NCBI GenBank assembly: GCA_001600455.1
Contig: BCKC01000007.1
Span: 425,394 to 489,393, forward strand
Direction of reading: 5' to 3'
DNA: 64,000 bases
Origin: Endocalyx cinctus
Lineage: Eukaryota > Ascomycota > Sordariomycetes > Amphisphaeriales > Apiosporaceae
Positions 32,900 to 43,902 of this stretch are shown here, piece after piece. Position numbers and translations under genes: made by a program. The notes under the pieces were generated by a model. It had not been told where the DNA came from. It searched no databases and saw only the letters and a program-made list of their open reading frames with translations. How positions within the stretch are numbered: the first letter of the stretch is position 1; each line of letters starts with the position of its first letter.

Positions 32900-33901
32900 A
32901 TGGCATCTAAGAAAGTATTTATCCTTGGAGCCGGCTTCATCGGCTGGAACGTACTCACCGAAATAGCCAAGGAGGACAAATACCAAATCACCACGTACGC
33001 CCGAAGGAAGGAGCATGTAGAGCAACTCAAGGCCGCGGGCGCCAACGAAGTCGTCCTAGGCGACATCAAGGACACATCCTTGATCACCAAGACTGCCGCT
33101 TCTCACGATGTGCTCTTTCATATCGCCACGGCCGACGATCTGGCCAGCGCTCAGGCGATGCTCGACGCCGTCAAGGAGCGGACTGCTAAGGGCCTAGAGA
33201 CCATATACATCCACACATCCGGGACGGCGGTAATTGTCGACGTTACGGGTGGAAGCGATGGGTCTAAGGTATATTCCGACGACGACCAGGCGACGATCGA
33301 CGCGGTGCCCGATAGCGCTCCGCACCGATCGGTCGACCTGGCCATCGTCAAGGCCAGGGAGGAGCTCCAGGCGAGCTCCTCCAAGGCCAAGATCGCCCTC
33401 ATGATCCCGCCCCTGATCTACGGGTACATCCCCGAGAACGACCGGCTCTCCATCCAGATCCCGATATTAATCCGGCACGCGATCAAGACCGGGTTCGCGT
33501 GCTACATAGGTGAAGGCAAAGGAGTCTGGAGCACGGTCCACGTCAAGGACCTCGCTCGCGCCTACGTGACGCTCCTGCACCACCTCGAGGCGGCGCCGAC
33601 CGACCCGCCGAACCCGTACTACTTTTGCGAGAACTCGGGCGACTCGGAGCCGAGCTGGAAGGATTTCGCGACCGCCATAGGCGAGGCCCTTCACCAAGCC
33701 GGCGCCGTCGCCGACCCGGCGCCCCGCGTCATGCCGCCCGAGACGTATGGGGACGCTTTCGGCCCCTATACGCCGGTTGTGGTCGGCCTCGACAGTCGCA
33801 GCCGCGCGGTCCGGCTAAGGGAGCTGGGGTGGAAGCCGGTGGAGAAGAGCTGGAAGGAGAGCGTGATGCAGGACGAGGTTCCAAGGATTCTTCGTGAGTA
33901 G
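32900..33901 (+). CDS. Extended-SDR / NAD(P)-binding epimerase-like protein
   Basis: One open frame of 333 residues. A Rossmann dinucleotide motif opens the protein (VFILGAGFIGWNVL, G10-x-G12-x-x-G15). After it come LGDIKD, DVLFHIATADD, THTSG-like IHTSGTAV, and the later substrate-side block IPPLIYGYIPENDRLS with a WSTVHVKDLARAYV motif. That last motif is typical of NAD-dependent epimerase/dehydratase-like extended SDRs. The classical YxxxK catalytic pair is not obvious in its usual place (SVDLAIVKAREEL has Lys but no Tyr four residues before), so it is an atypical member. Substrate cannot be inferred. It converges on the GH2 gene, with 397 bp between stops. The coding region is GC-rich compared with its flanks. 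Confidence 0.85.
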   Translation: MASKKVFILGAGFIGWNVLTEIAKEDKYQITTYARRKEHVEQLKAAGANEVVLGDIKDTSLITKTAASHDVLFHIATADDLASAQAMLDAVKERTAKGLETIYIHTSGTAVIVDVTGGSDGSKVYSDDDQATIDAVPDSAPHRSVDLAIVKAREELQASSSKAKIALMIPPLIYGYIPENDRLSIQIPILIRHAIKTGFACYIGEGKGVWSTVHVKDLARAYVTLLHHLEAAPTDPPNPYYFCENSGDSEPSWKDFATAIGEALHQAGAVADPAPRVMPPETYGDAFGPYTPVVVGLDSRSRAVRLRELGWKPVEKSWKESVMQDEVPRILRE

Positions 33902-34298
33902 ATGGATCGCAGGGCTTCCAGAAGGTACTCCAATGGGATAGCTGATTTGATCAACTGTATTCGCACATAGTACATTAGCCAATGTATCACAATCCTTCAA
34001 GCTTCGTCAATGCATACAAGTTTCGCGTAGATGGAGATCTGATGAGTGCATAATCTTCGATCGTAGAAAAGCTTATTTGTAACTCTATTAAAATAGCAAT
34101 CACTCATGCATCCGGTTTTCTTTCGCTTTCTATGATTGAAATCTTGTGTGGTACTCTTGGAAGTAGAAATTTAAATATGTGTGTATGTTTAAAACTGACC
34201 ACCTCAATCCCGGATTTTACTGGTTTTCTATTTGATATTATTGCCGTCTGTCTATCCTTTCACGGCCCGAGCGATGCATTAGTTACTCCACGTGTTTA
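33902..34298. other. Convergent intergenic region
   Basis: About 400 bp between two converging genes, presumably both 3' UTRs; no gene. Confidence 0.5.
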
Positions 34299-36674
34299 CT
34301 ACTTTCTCGCTTCTGCGGCGTCATAGAGCGCCTGTATATCTGCCTTCCATTGATCTGGGTCTGGGCGTAAAACACGTCGATCGTACGTGAGGAAGCCGTT
34401 AACCTCGCCTTCTACATCCGTTGTTTGCCTATATTCATATCGTATATGACGTTAGTATCTCTATTTCTTGCAATGGGGGAAGATATTGATATAATGACAC
34501 GTCTTGGGAATAGGGAGTAACACTTACGTCCATACAGCAGCTGAGCAGGCATACTTCTCGACCTGCTCTCGCAGTTCACTAAGCAGAAGGTGACCGCGAT
34601 AGTTGTATGCCTCCGAGTCGGCGTCGATCTCGTAGGTTTGATTGATCGCCTCTACGGCAGGCCATACCTTCCACAGGTGCTCTGCAGTCGTGTTTTGACC
34701 GATTCCGCCAAACTCGCCCTGGATGGCGATTCTCGAGGGGTCGTAGGGGCTCGAGTTGATAGAGTAGAACGGAGTGCCGCACTGAGGATTAGCGTAATGG
34801 TGGTTATCGGAATAATCGCCAACGCCATGGTCATACCATCCCGTGGTGGCATCTATCAATCTTGTCGGGTCGAGTTTCCTGACAATTGGCTCCGACACGA
34901 CTTCAGGTGCCGAGGTAGCCGCTGGTCCTTGACCCCATCCTTCGTTGTAAATAACCTAGGTGTTTTCCAGATTAGCAAGTCAGGTAATCCTGGACAATTC
35001 GACATGCGTAAAGGAAGAATTTTATTCGGAACTCACCCAGGTGTAGATGCTAGGATAATTTTTGTGCTGGTTAATCAAGATTTCGAGTTGTCGGTTAAAT
35101 TCGGCCGTCTCATCTTCGGTCGGGTCCCTCGGAGGCAATGATGGCATATCTTGAATGACGAGCAACCCCATCTGGTCACATGCGTAGTAGAATAACGCGG
35201 GCTCTACCTTAATGTGCTTCCTAACCATGTTGAGACCGAGATCTTTCAGGACCTTTAAATCATAAACCATGGCCTCAACGCTAGGCGGCGTGTAAATTCC
35301 ATCCGGCCAAAATCCTTGATCGAGGGTGCCAAAATGGAAGAAAAATTCACCGTTCAACAAAGGTCGCTGAATCCCGTTCACCTTACCGGAGGAGATAGTC
35401 CTAAATCCAGTATAAGATGTAACGCTGTCATCACCCAACTCGATGGTGATGTTGTATCTAGGTAAAGTACTTATTAGTAACATGATTTTAATTAGACGGC
35501 GGCTGGGTAAGTCGTCACATACAGTGTTGGAGAACTAGGGGACCAAAGTTCAGGGTTCTCTACTGTGAAGTGGAATGGCACGTTCACGGCGACCTCTTGG
35601 GTTGAAACAGAAGTACCGCCAACATCGACCACGGCAATTTGTGCTGTCTGGGTTGACTTAGTCAAGTCTCCTTCGACTTGGACCGTCACATTGACTACGT
35701 CATATGTTAGCGTCGATCTCACGGAGATAATGATATATTGTATGGACTGACCGTCACCATTCATATCCGCCACGATATCTACTTGTTTGATGTAAGTAGC
35801 GGGAACAGGCTCCATCCATACCTAAATTAAAGTTAGACGTATTATTCCTCTAGATATAATCTTTTGCAATCTTTCATATTGAAAAGAAGGATTGCAATTG
35901 ATGGACATGGGCTGTGAAAAGGCGTATGGGAAGATGTTCACTCACACTCTGCCAGATACCTGAACAAGGCGTATAGAAAATATGTGAAGGGTTGATAGTC
36001 TGTTTTCCAAGTGGAATCATCTCGGCATCGGTTGGGTCGTATACTAAGACCGCTAGAGTATTCGAGCCATGCTTAAGGAAATCTGTGATATCTAGGCTGA
36101 AATGCCAGTAGCCACCGGTGTGCGTTCCCACCTTTTTGCCGTTGACAAACTAAAATTTGCAAGATTAGCACTCGCCCGTTCAGGAAATGCATAATTAAAC
36201 TCACGACAGTCGCTTCGTAGTCAACAGCCTCGAAATTTAGCATGATCTTCTCGCCAGAACGGATCCATTCGTCAGGCCGGTCGAACTTGGTGGCCCACCA
36301 GGAATATGTGACGTTTATCTCCATCACTCCGGAGAGACCGGATTCTTGACATGACGGCACGAGGATATCTTGTGACAGGGTATCGAGATCTGGAGAAGCT
36401 TCGTCCAGCCCTCCTGCCGGCGACCACTTCCACACGCCGTTCAAGCTTTGCCATTTGTCGCGTCGTAGGAGAGGACGCGGGTATTCAGGCCAAGCATCGG
36501 TCCCAACTGTATATGTCCAGTCGGTGTCTAGTGGTGGAGTCTACTTGGTGTTAACACATAGCCATCCCTTCTACCGAGGACGCGGATCATCTTCACCTTT
36601 ACCTCGTATCCTTGGATAAGAGGGCTTAATAGCGGCAAGACGGCCAGTAAACTTGCAGATAGTCCAAAATACAT
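34299..36674 (-). CDS. Secreted glycoside hydrolase family 2 enzyme
   Basis: Seven exons in coding order: 36603..36674, 36205..36540, 35946..36149, 35523..35821, 35037..35457, 34528..34955 and 34299..34428. Their lengths sum to 1890 bp and 629 residues with no stop. The first exon is a signal peptide (MYFGLSASLLAVLPLLSPLI) cleaved near QGYE. The sugar-binding domain follows (EYPRPLLRRDKWQSLNGVWK; VGTHTGGYWHFSLDIT), then the immunoglobulin-like domain (NPELWSPSSPTLY) and the TIM barrel (GLNMVRKHIKVEP; YTWVIYNEGWGQ). Glu449 in YNEGW is the likely acid/base, and Glu525 in IQGEFGG the likely nucleophile, as in GH2. The C-terminal TTDVEGEVNGFLTYDRR is conserved in fungal members. GH2 includes beta-galactosidases, glucuronidases and mannosidases, so the exact specificity is open. 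The enzyme is short, lacking extra C-terminal domains. Confidence 0.93.
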
Positions 36675-39570
36675 CGTGACTACTTTCTTCTTCTTCTGGA
36701 ACTCAGGGAGAAGCTAAATAATTTCCAGTAGGTGTAGCTGTCTACGGGTGGAACATCGACGTGTGGCGCGTCGATGTTTCAAGCCAAAGAATGTAGTAAA
36801 CCCGAGAGGAACACGGCCAGCACTCATAAAGGCTTGACTCGGGAGATACATGGGTCATTTTATAGCTCACGATAGAACAGAAACAGGGAAACATTTAGTG
36901 TGAGATCAAAAGGACGTAGAGCAAGTACCAACTTCTCCGCACACCACGGCTCCTTCGTCCACCTTCCTCTTTCTTGATCTTCGTCCCATCCTTGTTGTTC
37001 TTGGAAGCAGGAACATGGAGTCATTAGGAGAACCGGACGAGAGAAATGAAAATCATGTGCATGCGGCCTGCATATAATGACCACGCATCCAGCAGGGCTT
37101 CGCTCCTACCTTCGGACGCGCGTTTAAACTAGAAATGGTAAGATAGGCCACAAGGGCTTGGCTTATTCATCACGCAGACCTGACTATACTACGATATGAG
37201 GTGTGATAATTAAACGAGGCTGCGAAGAGTCTGGTTAAAGACTTGATTGTGTAACCATGACCACAATAGAGAATGTGGTATACTCGGTGTAGACTTGGAA
37301 AAGAAAATCCAGGATCAGAGACAACAATAGTAAGATTGGAGATCGGGATCGAGGATCCTAGCTGCCTAGGTACCTATAGATACAGAAATAAGAATAACAA
37401 GAATAATAAATAGGTCCGTTCGCATACAAAATTTCGCCCGTAATAAAAGGTAGCGAGGTAATGCTTGGCTATCATTCGTCGAGACCCGGTAGTGACATCA
37501 GGAATATTGGAAGGGATGTAGTACAAATTTTTACAACCACTTTGACTGCCGGCATAGGGTAGACTTCTGGTACCACATTGTAGCCCAAGTTACGCGAGAC
37601 ACTTGACTCGTCAGTATGATTCGCTTTACAGCGCATGAGGCTCTCCCAAGACCGAGTCTCTGGGTCAGGATGTTCAATGATAATGGCCTGAAAAGTAAAG
37701 TCATGACATGCGCTCCAAAAGGGCGAGGAAATGATCGTCGCTAATTAATAGGGTAGAGAGAAAAAAAAAAAAAAACTATTATGAGAAATTGGAGTCGGCG
37801 GGGTTATAAAAGGACCGAATTTGGTTCACGAATTGTATGTAACTTCATATAAGATACTCTGGGCAAATAATCACTTGTCAGAGTCAGGAAGATAAACAAA
37901 GTCTCGGCAATTTGTGCGTTGTCTCCAATTTGATGTTTATGGTCCTTGCCCAGTGGACCAAGGGTTGTGAACGTGATCTGCGAACGAAGAAGGGGTGGCT
38001 GGGTGGCATGTTATCAGTGGCATTTAGTACGGTGACGAGGAAATTAGTTTCTGACCTACATATGTACGTTACATGTAAGATATATTAACCTACATCTGGT
38101 AGAAGGATGGAGAAATCCGATAAATTTCGCTTCTCTGTTCTGGACTTGAAGCAAAACCAAGTATTGAAAAGAGAAGGAAAATAATTTGATAGATCCATAT
38201 AACGAGTCGGCAGAGAGAGACACCGAGCGGCTTGCTGCAGCTTACAGCCACCCATACAGCCATACAGCCATATCTATACTACCCCGCATACCGCTCGGGT
38301 AGCCTATCTTACTTTTACTTGTACTGATCGGCCTACCGGCTTCTTGTCGTACTATACTAGAAGAGAAGATGATGCGAGAGCCACAGGGCTTGAGCAACCC
38401 CCCTTGTAAATGGCAGACAGGGTTATTTGATAAATGATAATGTAGTATACATATAGAAATGTGACGGCGCGAAGGATCAGAACAGGGATTTTCAGTAACG
38501 GTTATTCCGGGGAAACGTAGACTAGTACAGTGCTTATTAGACATTGGAAATTGGCATTGATAGTGGGAATTCGGATCATCCCTTGTGACTGCGGAGGAGG
38601 AGATGAGAAACCGGAGAAAGTCGGCGGGGACGGGTCAATTTAAAGGGGGCGCTTAACTCATTTTATCCCGAATAAGCATAAGAGAGAAAAGGGGGGAGAA
38701 AAAAAAAGAAAGAAAAGAAAGTGTCTCTCTTCCTCCCTTACCTTTGCGCGCGTATGTGTGTGTCCGTGTCTCCATATTACTTGTCAAATCGGTACCAGAT
38801 CTCACCAAAAAAGGAGATATAAAGAGAGCCGTTATATCATTCTTCTTTATCGGAAATTCCAATTTTATTACCGCTCACAGATTAACTAGCATTGGAACTA
38901 TTGATCTGGTGCTTTTGTATGATTAATTTCGTATAGGTTACATCGCATCACAAGCAGGAAATATGTCACCAAGGCACCAAGGTAATGTTGCACGATAGAA
39001 ACGTTTTAAGGTACCTAGACTGCCAGGACTGCTAGACATACAGATTTCACCACATATAGATTCCTCCGCACCTTGGCATATTAAGCTTCCCCGCATTATA
39101 TTATGGAGTTTGTTTACGTTTCTCGTCTTATGCCATGAAAATTCTGTTGAAGCACACGATATAAGATGGAGAAAATAGCAAAATGCCATGCCACTAATCT
39201 CCGCATCCTCCTCGGGAAGATGAAGCCGAGAGAGAATAGTATAACCTAGTACTATGTATATACTACACTACCTGCGCATGATCTCCCCGTCTCCGCACTA
39301 GGGTAGCTTGTGCACATGAGTATAATTCTTTTCACTCTTTACCTCATAAGAAGAAGATATTATCTAAGATTGTATTATACCCAGCTGATTTTCACTAATT
39401 AATTAACCTGGATCCAATCCCGACTGCAGCTAAGACAGAATCTATGTAATAATTTTCGGGTTGAAAAAAGAGCGCATTGGGATTCCCTCTCCTTACTGGT
39501 TATCAGAGAAATGAAGCTTAATCTTGTAATAGCGGTGAGCATGTACTCTGCTCTGTATACAACAACCCGG

Positions 39571-39590
39571 TTTTTTTTTTTTTTTTTTTT
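39571..39590. repeat. T20 homopolymer
   Basis: Uninterrupted run of 20 thymines in the gene-poor region, preceded by CCCGG. Confidence 0.9.
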
Positions 39591-41144
39591 CAACGCCTCT
39601 CTCGGGCTCAGGTCATGCATTCCAATTCCAAACCGGGGATTTCTGCTTCAACTTGCAGCATGAGTCAGGGTTTGTGGTCCTAGCATCATTGACCGCAATG
39701 ACAACGCATCATATCAGAATACTGTTGGAAGAACTTTTGCTTCTTCCCTCGGAAAGATGCTCAGTAGCGAGATACACTTTTTCTCTCCTGCCCCCCCCTC
39801 TCTAACCATCCCTCAGATATTATACCAGATTTGTTGTGTGATCTTGAATATTATGGTAAGACTTAAGATTAAAGTGGTCTGCCCCTAACGATATCATACC
39901 GGCCAGTAATGAAAAGAAGATACTTCAACTAGTATAGTAAACAATCAAGATTTTTAAAGTGATAATGTGAAAGTTCATGATAGAATATGTTATGTCAGTA
40001 TATTCGTAATCGTAAGGTTTGTCATGATATAGATCATGCTTGTCTCAGACCTACATAAGGCCCTAAGAACCTTAGCCTCAACTTCTTCATGCGTATATAT
40101 CTGGTTTAGTCACTCTCCTCAGTTCTAGTTTCGACAGCAAAATCCTACGGCGCTATTCCATCTATCTGAGTTTTGATAAAGTATATGGTATTTACTCCGG
40201 GGACATAAGTAAACAATTACCATTAAGTTATATGCTTTCCGCGCATAGCTCCTGTGATATGAACAGTTTCCCTTGCTCTGAGATTCAAATTTATACCTTT
40301 CAAACATGACTCTCATGGTGGCCATAGCTACCACTTGGTCAACCCAAAACATCATCTACGCCGATGAGCCTGATAGATTAGACGCATGGCTTAGGTGAGT
40401 TTCACGAAAACCCAGAGAGACGCAAACCTCACATGAAGTATGCTCTTTGGTCTCAATCATCGGTATCTCTCGACATCGGAGGGAGAGAATCATTGTTTCC
40501 CCCTTCAACATTATCTTCAATTACCATGATGAATGGAACGAAGCGAAACGAAATGGGGCGAACGCCGGTCCTTTTATCGATCGATCAGCCACGTGTATTC
40601 GTGTCTCCGAGATATCATTTATACTAGCCTCCATGGGGTGACGTGACATACCTCGCACTAAAAGTAGATCGTCTAGAAAGGAGTATCCCGGGCTAGGAAT
40701 ATATAGGAAGAGAAAAAAGAATAACATGTATGCAGTCTTGCCATATCGGGCATAAAGGAGAGCTTCGGTCCTGGTTAAGTGACATGACGCTGGAGTAGAC
40801 ACGTGCTGACCGGGGTATACAGAATGGATACCGTAGATATCATTGCCTAGATTTCCGGCGAGGGTCTATCTGAAGCTTATCTGGTTCTTGATCAATCTAC
40901 CACGCACGCCTACCTATATTGGTAAGTATAGAGACTCGACCCCTATCCTGTGTCGGCCAAGAAGCTCGGCACTGCGAAGGCCACGATGTTCTTATGAGCC
41001 TCACGTTTTCACGGCTTTTTGGTAGACTAGTTATTTATTAATTGAAGTCTCCTTCAATCTAAAATATCGTGACTCCAATAAAATCAAATTAAGGTATGGT
41101 AACATATTTTCAGGTCTTCAGACACTCCCTGTACCCCCAACCCA

Positions 41145-41151
41145 TTTAGCC
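41145..41151 (-). promoter_or_regulatory. Possible XlnR/XYR1 site upstream of the esterase
   Basis: The plus strand reads TTTAGCC, the reverse complement of GGCTAAA, the core bound by the xylanolytic activator XlnR/XYR1. It lies about 410 bp before the esterase ATG. One heptamer alone is weak evidence, but the target class fits. Confidence 0.35.
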
Positions 41152-41444
41152 GAAAACATATAAATGAGGTTGCCATTTACTTCCGGCGACGCTCCATATT
41201 TAATATCGTCCTTTGGTCTCTTTGGGTGAATTTTTCCCTACCCGTAGGCTACAAGTTAAATCAGTACATGTTTCCGTATACCAGGCCGTGCTTCATTCCC
41301 GAACGAGTATAATACGCCCTGCTCGCTCTCCAACGAGATTGCCGTGCCCCATTGCCGCTAACGTGCTAATCAGAATCCGCGACAACCCTCTGGAAACAGC
41401 GGATTCAAAGATGTAGAATTGCCAGATGAGCAGACGCGCGCGTG

Positions 41445-41455
41445 TATATATATAT
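41445..41455 (+). promoter_or_regulatory. TATA box of the esterase gene
   Basis: TATATATATAT followed by GG, about 106 bp upstream of the ATG at 41561, a suitable position for a strongly inducible fungal promoter. Confidence 0.4.
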
Positions 41456-41560
41456 GGACATGAAGCCTTCGGGCTTGGCTGGTAGGAGAAATCATCAGAG
41501 CGAGTCAATACTGCAGTCAACTTTGGAAAGTTTCACACTTCTGAAAAAATCGTCTTGAAA

Positions 41561-42652
41561 ATGTATTCATCTGTCGCCGCCGTTTTCGTTGCCCTGTTGG
41601 GTGCTACGCCAACGATCGCCGGAAAGTTGGGCCAGATCGCATCATGGGAGGAGAACCCGACCGCTCTTGGGACCTCTCTTGTCTACACGCCAGACACGAT
41701 TCCCGAATCTCCCACGCTCATCCTCGGTGTATGTATTACGAAGTAACCAGTTCGATTTGGACGAGAACTAACAGATACCCGATAGCTGCACCCATGCGGA
41801 GGTACGGGACAAATGTAGGTTACAAATTGCTCGTGTGCACGTACCCAAGAGTAAAAATTAATATGTATGAATTCAAATTAGGTACTACCAGATGACGACG
41901 CTGCCATCCTACGCGGACGAACTCGGCCTCATCCTCCTCTTCCCGACCTCCAAGTCGCAGAGCGGCTTTAACTGCTGGGATGCGCACTCGGCCAAGTCGC
42001 TGACGCACGACGGAGGTGGCGACTCCCAAAGTTTGGCCGGACTGGTCAAATGGGCCATCGGCGAATACAACGTTGACCCGACCAAGGTTTTCGTGGTGGG
42101 CGGATCTTCGGGCGCTATGGAGGCCAACGTCATGGCGGCTACGTACCCGGAGCTATTCGCGGGCGCCGCATCGTACTCGGGCGTACCGGCCGCTTGCTGG
42201 GCGGGCTCTCCGATGTCGACGCCGTTCTCGTCGGATCTCAGCTGCCCTCTGGGCCAGAAGGCATCGACGTTCACGCCGGAGCAATGGGCGGACCTCGCGA
42301 AGGCGTGCGACGAGGGTTACACCGGAACTTACCCCAAGATGATGGTCGTTCACGGTACCGCGGACACGGCGGTGACGATCAACAACCTCAAGGCTCAGCT
42401 CGACCAATGGAGCACATTGCAGGGACTCAGCTTCTCTCAGAACATCTCCAACGACCCGATTGCGAACTGGAAGAGAATCGTCTGTAAGTATTTGAAAGCA
42501 AAACAAGTGACACTCTTTAGCGCGGATTGACTGATTTTTCGACTTTTCTAGACGGTGACGGTACCCAACTTATTGGTTTCGAAGTTCAGGGTGGTGGTCA
42601 CATCCCGGCCTTCCAGGCAGATACCACTCTCGGTTTCTTCGGTTTGATGTAG
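41561..42652 (+). CDS. Secreted CE1 esterase, acetylxylan esterase-like
   Basis: Four exons, 41561..41728, 41786..41814, 41882..42483 and 42552..42652, give 299 residues, the length of fungal AxeA. The second exon is only 29 bp and encodes the conserved LHPCGGTGQM block; its 57- and 67-bp flanking introns must both be removed. Signal peptide residues 1-20 (MYSSVAAVFVALLGATPTIA). The catalytic set reads Ser141 in VVGGSSGAM, Asp227 in VHGTADTAV and His283 in QGGGHIPAF. FNCWDAHSAKSLTHDGGGDS is also typical of family CE1 acetylxylan/poly-hydroxybutyrate-type esterases. The enzyme would remove acetyl groups from xylan outside the cell. No cellulose-binding module follows. The ATG at 41561 is the first in frame after the leader. 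Confidence 0.92.
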
Positions 42653-43902
42653 GAACTTACAAGTAATTCATTACGAGTCAATCTCCGAAGGGCCATGATT
42701 AAGCACGTATCGGCGACGACAATAAAATTGTTTCTATGTATCTAGACTAGGTATTCATTCAAACCCAATACAATAGCCTATGATATAATATTTATATATG
42801 CTACGATTAGAACTCTAAGGGATTTAAAAAATAAATAAATAGTAAGGGCAATGATTCACAAGTATATCCGTGGATACATGTTCATTACGATACACCCGTG
42901 GACACACCTAGGTAATATATTCGCCGTCATCTAGTATGTTAGTGTGGTTACCGTAGGCGATAATTAATTATCTTAGTGGACAAGAAGCTTAAGCACCGAG
43001 TAAATGAAGGTGACAGAAAATACAGTATATGTCCACTATGGATATATTCACTGTTAGTGTAAAGCTATTTACTACGCGCCATAACGCGAAGACCCGTGGA
43101 CCCGTCTGAAATTGAATATCACGTGATACCATTCCAATGGATTAGAATTTAGAATGGATCCGTGGATGTGGATCCATTCCAACCTTCCTTTCCCCTGCTG
43201 CCCTGCCTAGACTGCTTAGGTAAGTACCTAGGTATTAGGTAAGTAAGTTTTCGTTTTCTTAAATGGAACTATTCTATTTCTAGACTAGTGCTAGTCGCGC
43301 TTGCTTTCTTTGATGATTACCTAGCAGCGCAATGGTTAAACGTTAAACATCAACTCGAGCCTGTCAAAAAAATTGCCATCACCTATCTCCATAAACTTTC
43401 TTTACCTGGAGAGGTGAACACCTTTTTTTTTTTTTTTTTTCTTAAACCCATCCTTTAGACATCAGATCTTCATCATCTGTCATTTTCATTTGATGGATTC
43501 TTGATGTCTAATTAATAGATATCTTTCTTTTTCTATCGCTGAAATCCCTTTAAAGGCTGCGAAATAATCGACAGTCTCTTTAAGGGGAGAGAATCATCGT
43601 CTTCTCGCACCACCTAAATCAACCTTCTCGACGTTGGACGAAACCCCCGACCGACCGAGCAGCTGGTTATATTAATTTTCTCTCTTAATTTAATTAGATC
43701 TGTTAAATTGACTATTTGTGCTTTTCGATATCTCCATCTACTTTAGTCCTCCCTTCGCACACCGATATTCTTTGCCACCTAAACTAAACCTTGCGAAGTC
43801 TCGATTGCATTGCGCGACCTCTTTTTTTCTTCATCACGCTTTCTCGTATAAACTATAAAACCACGATCAATTTTCCGGATCGAGGTCAGAATCAACTTCA
43901 CC
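42653..43902. other. Intergenic region, RPB2 promoter and leader
   Basis: About 1.25 kb, with a T19 run near 43422..43440 and a CT-rich stretch before the RPB2 ATG. Includes repeated TAGGTA/TACCTA words near 43212..43250. No gene seen. Confidence 0.5.

Larger units (their letters stand above)
36675..41560. other. 4.9-kb gene-poor region
   Basis: No open frame with protein-like character over about 100 codons on either strand. T20 run at 39571..39590, an A run near 37762..37776, and AT-rich stretches throughout. The left end should be the GH2 promoter and the right end the esterase promoter (elements listed separately). No transposon, tRNA or rRNA recognised. Confidence 0.5.

Noticed and set aside
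28227..42652. Possible biosynthetic or degradation gene cluster from opy2 to the esterase
   Set aside because: No core synthase, regulator or repeated theme; signalling, SDR, GH2 and CE1 genes are spread over 14 kb with large gaps.
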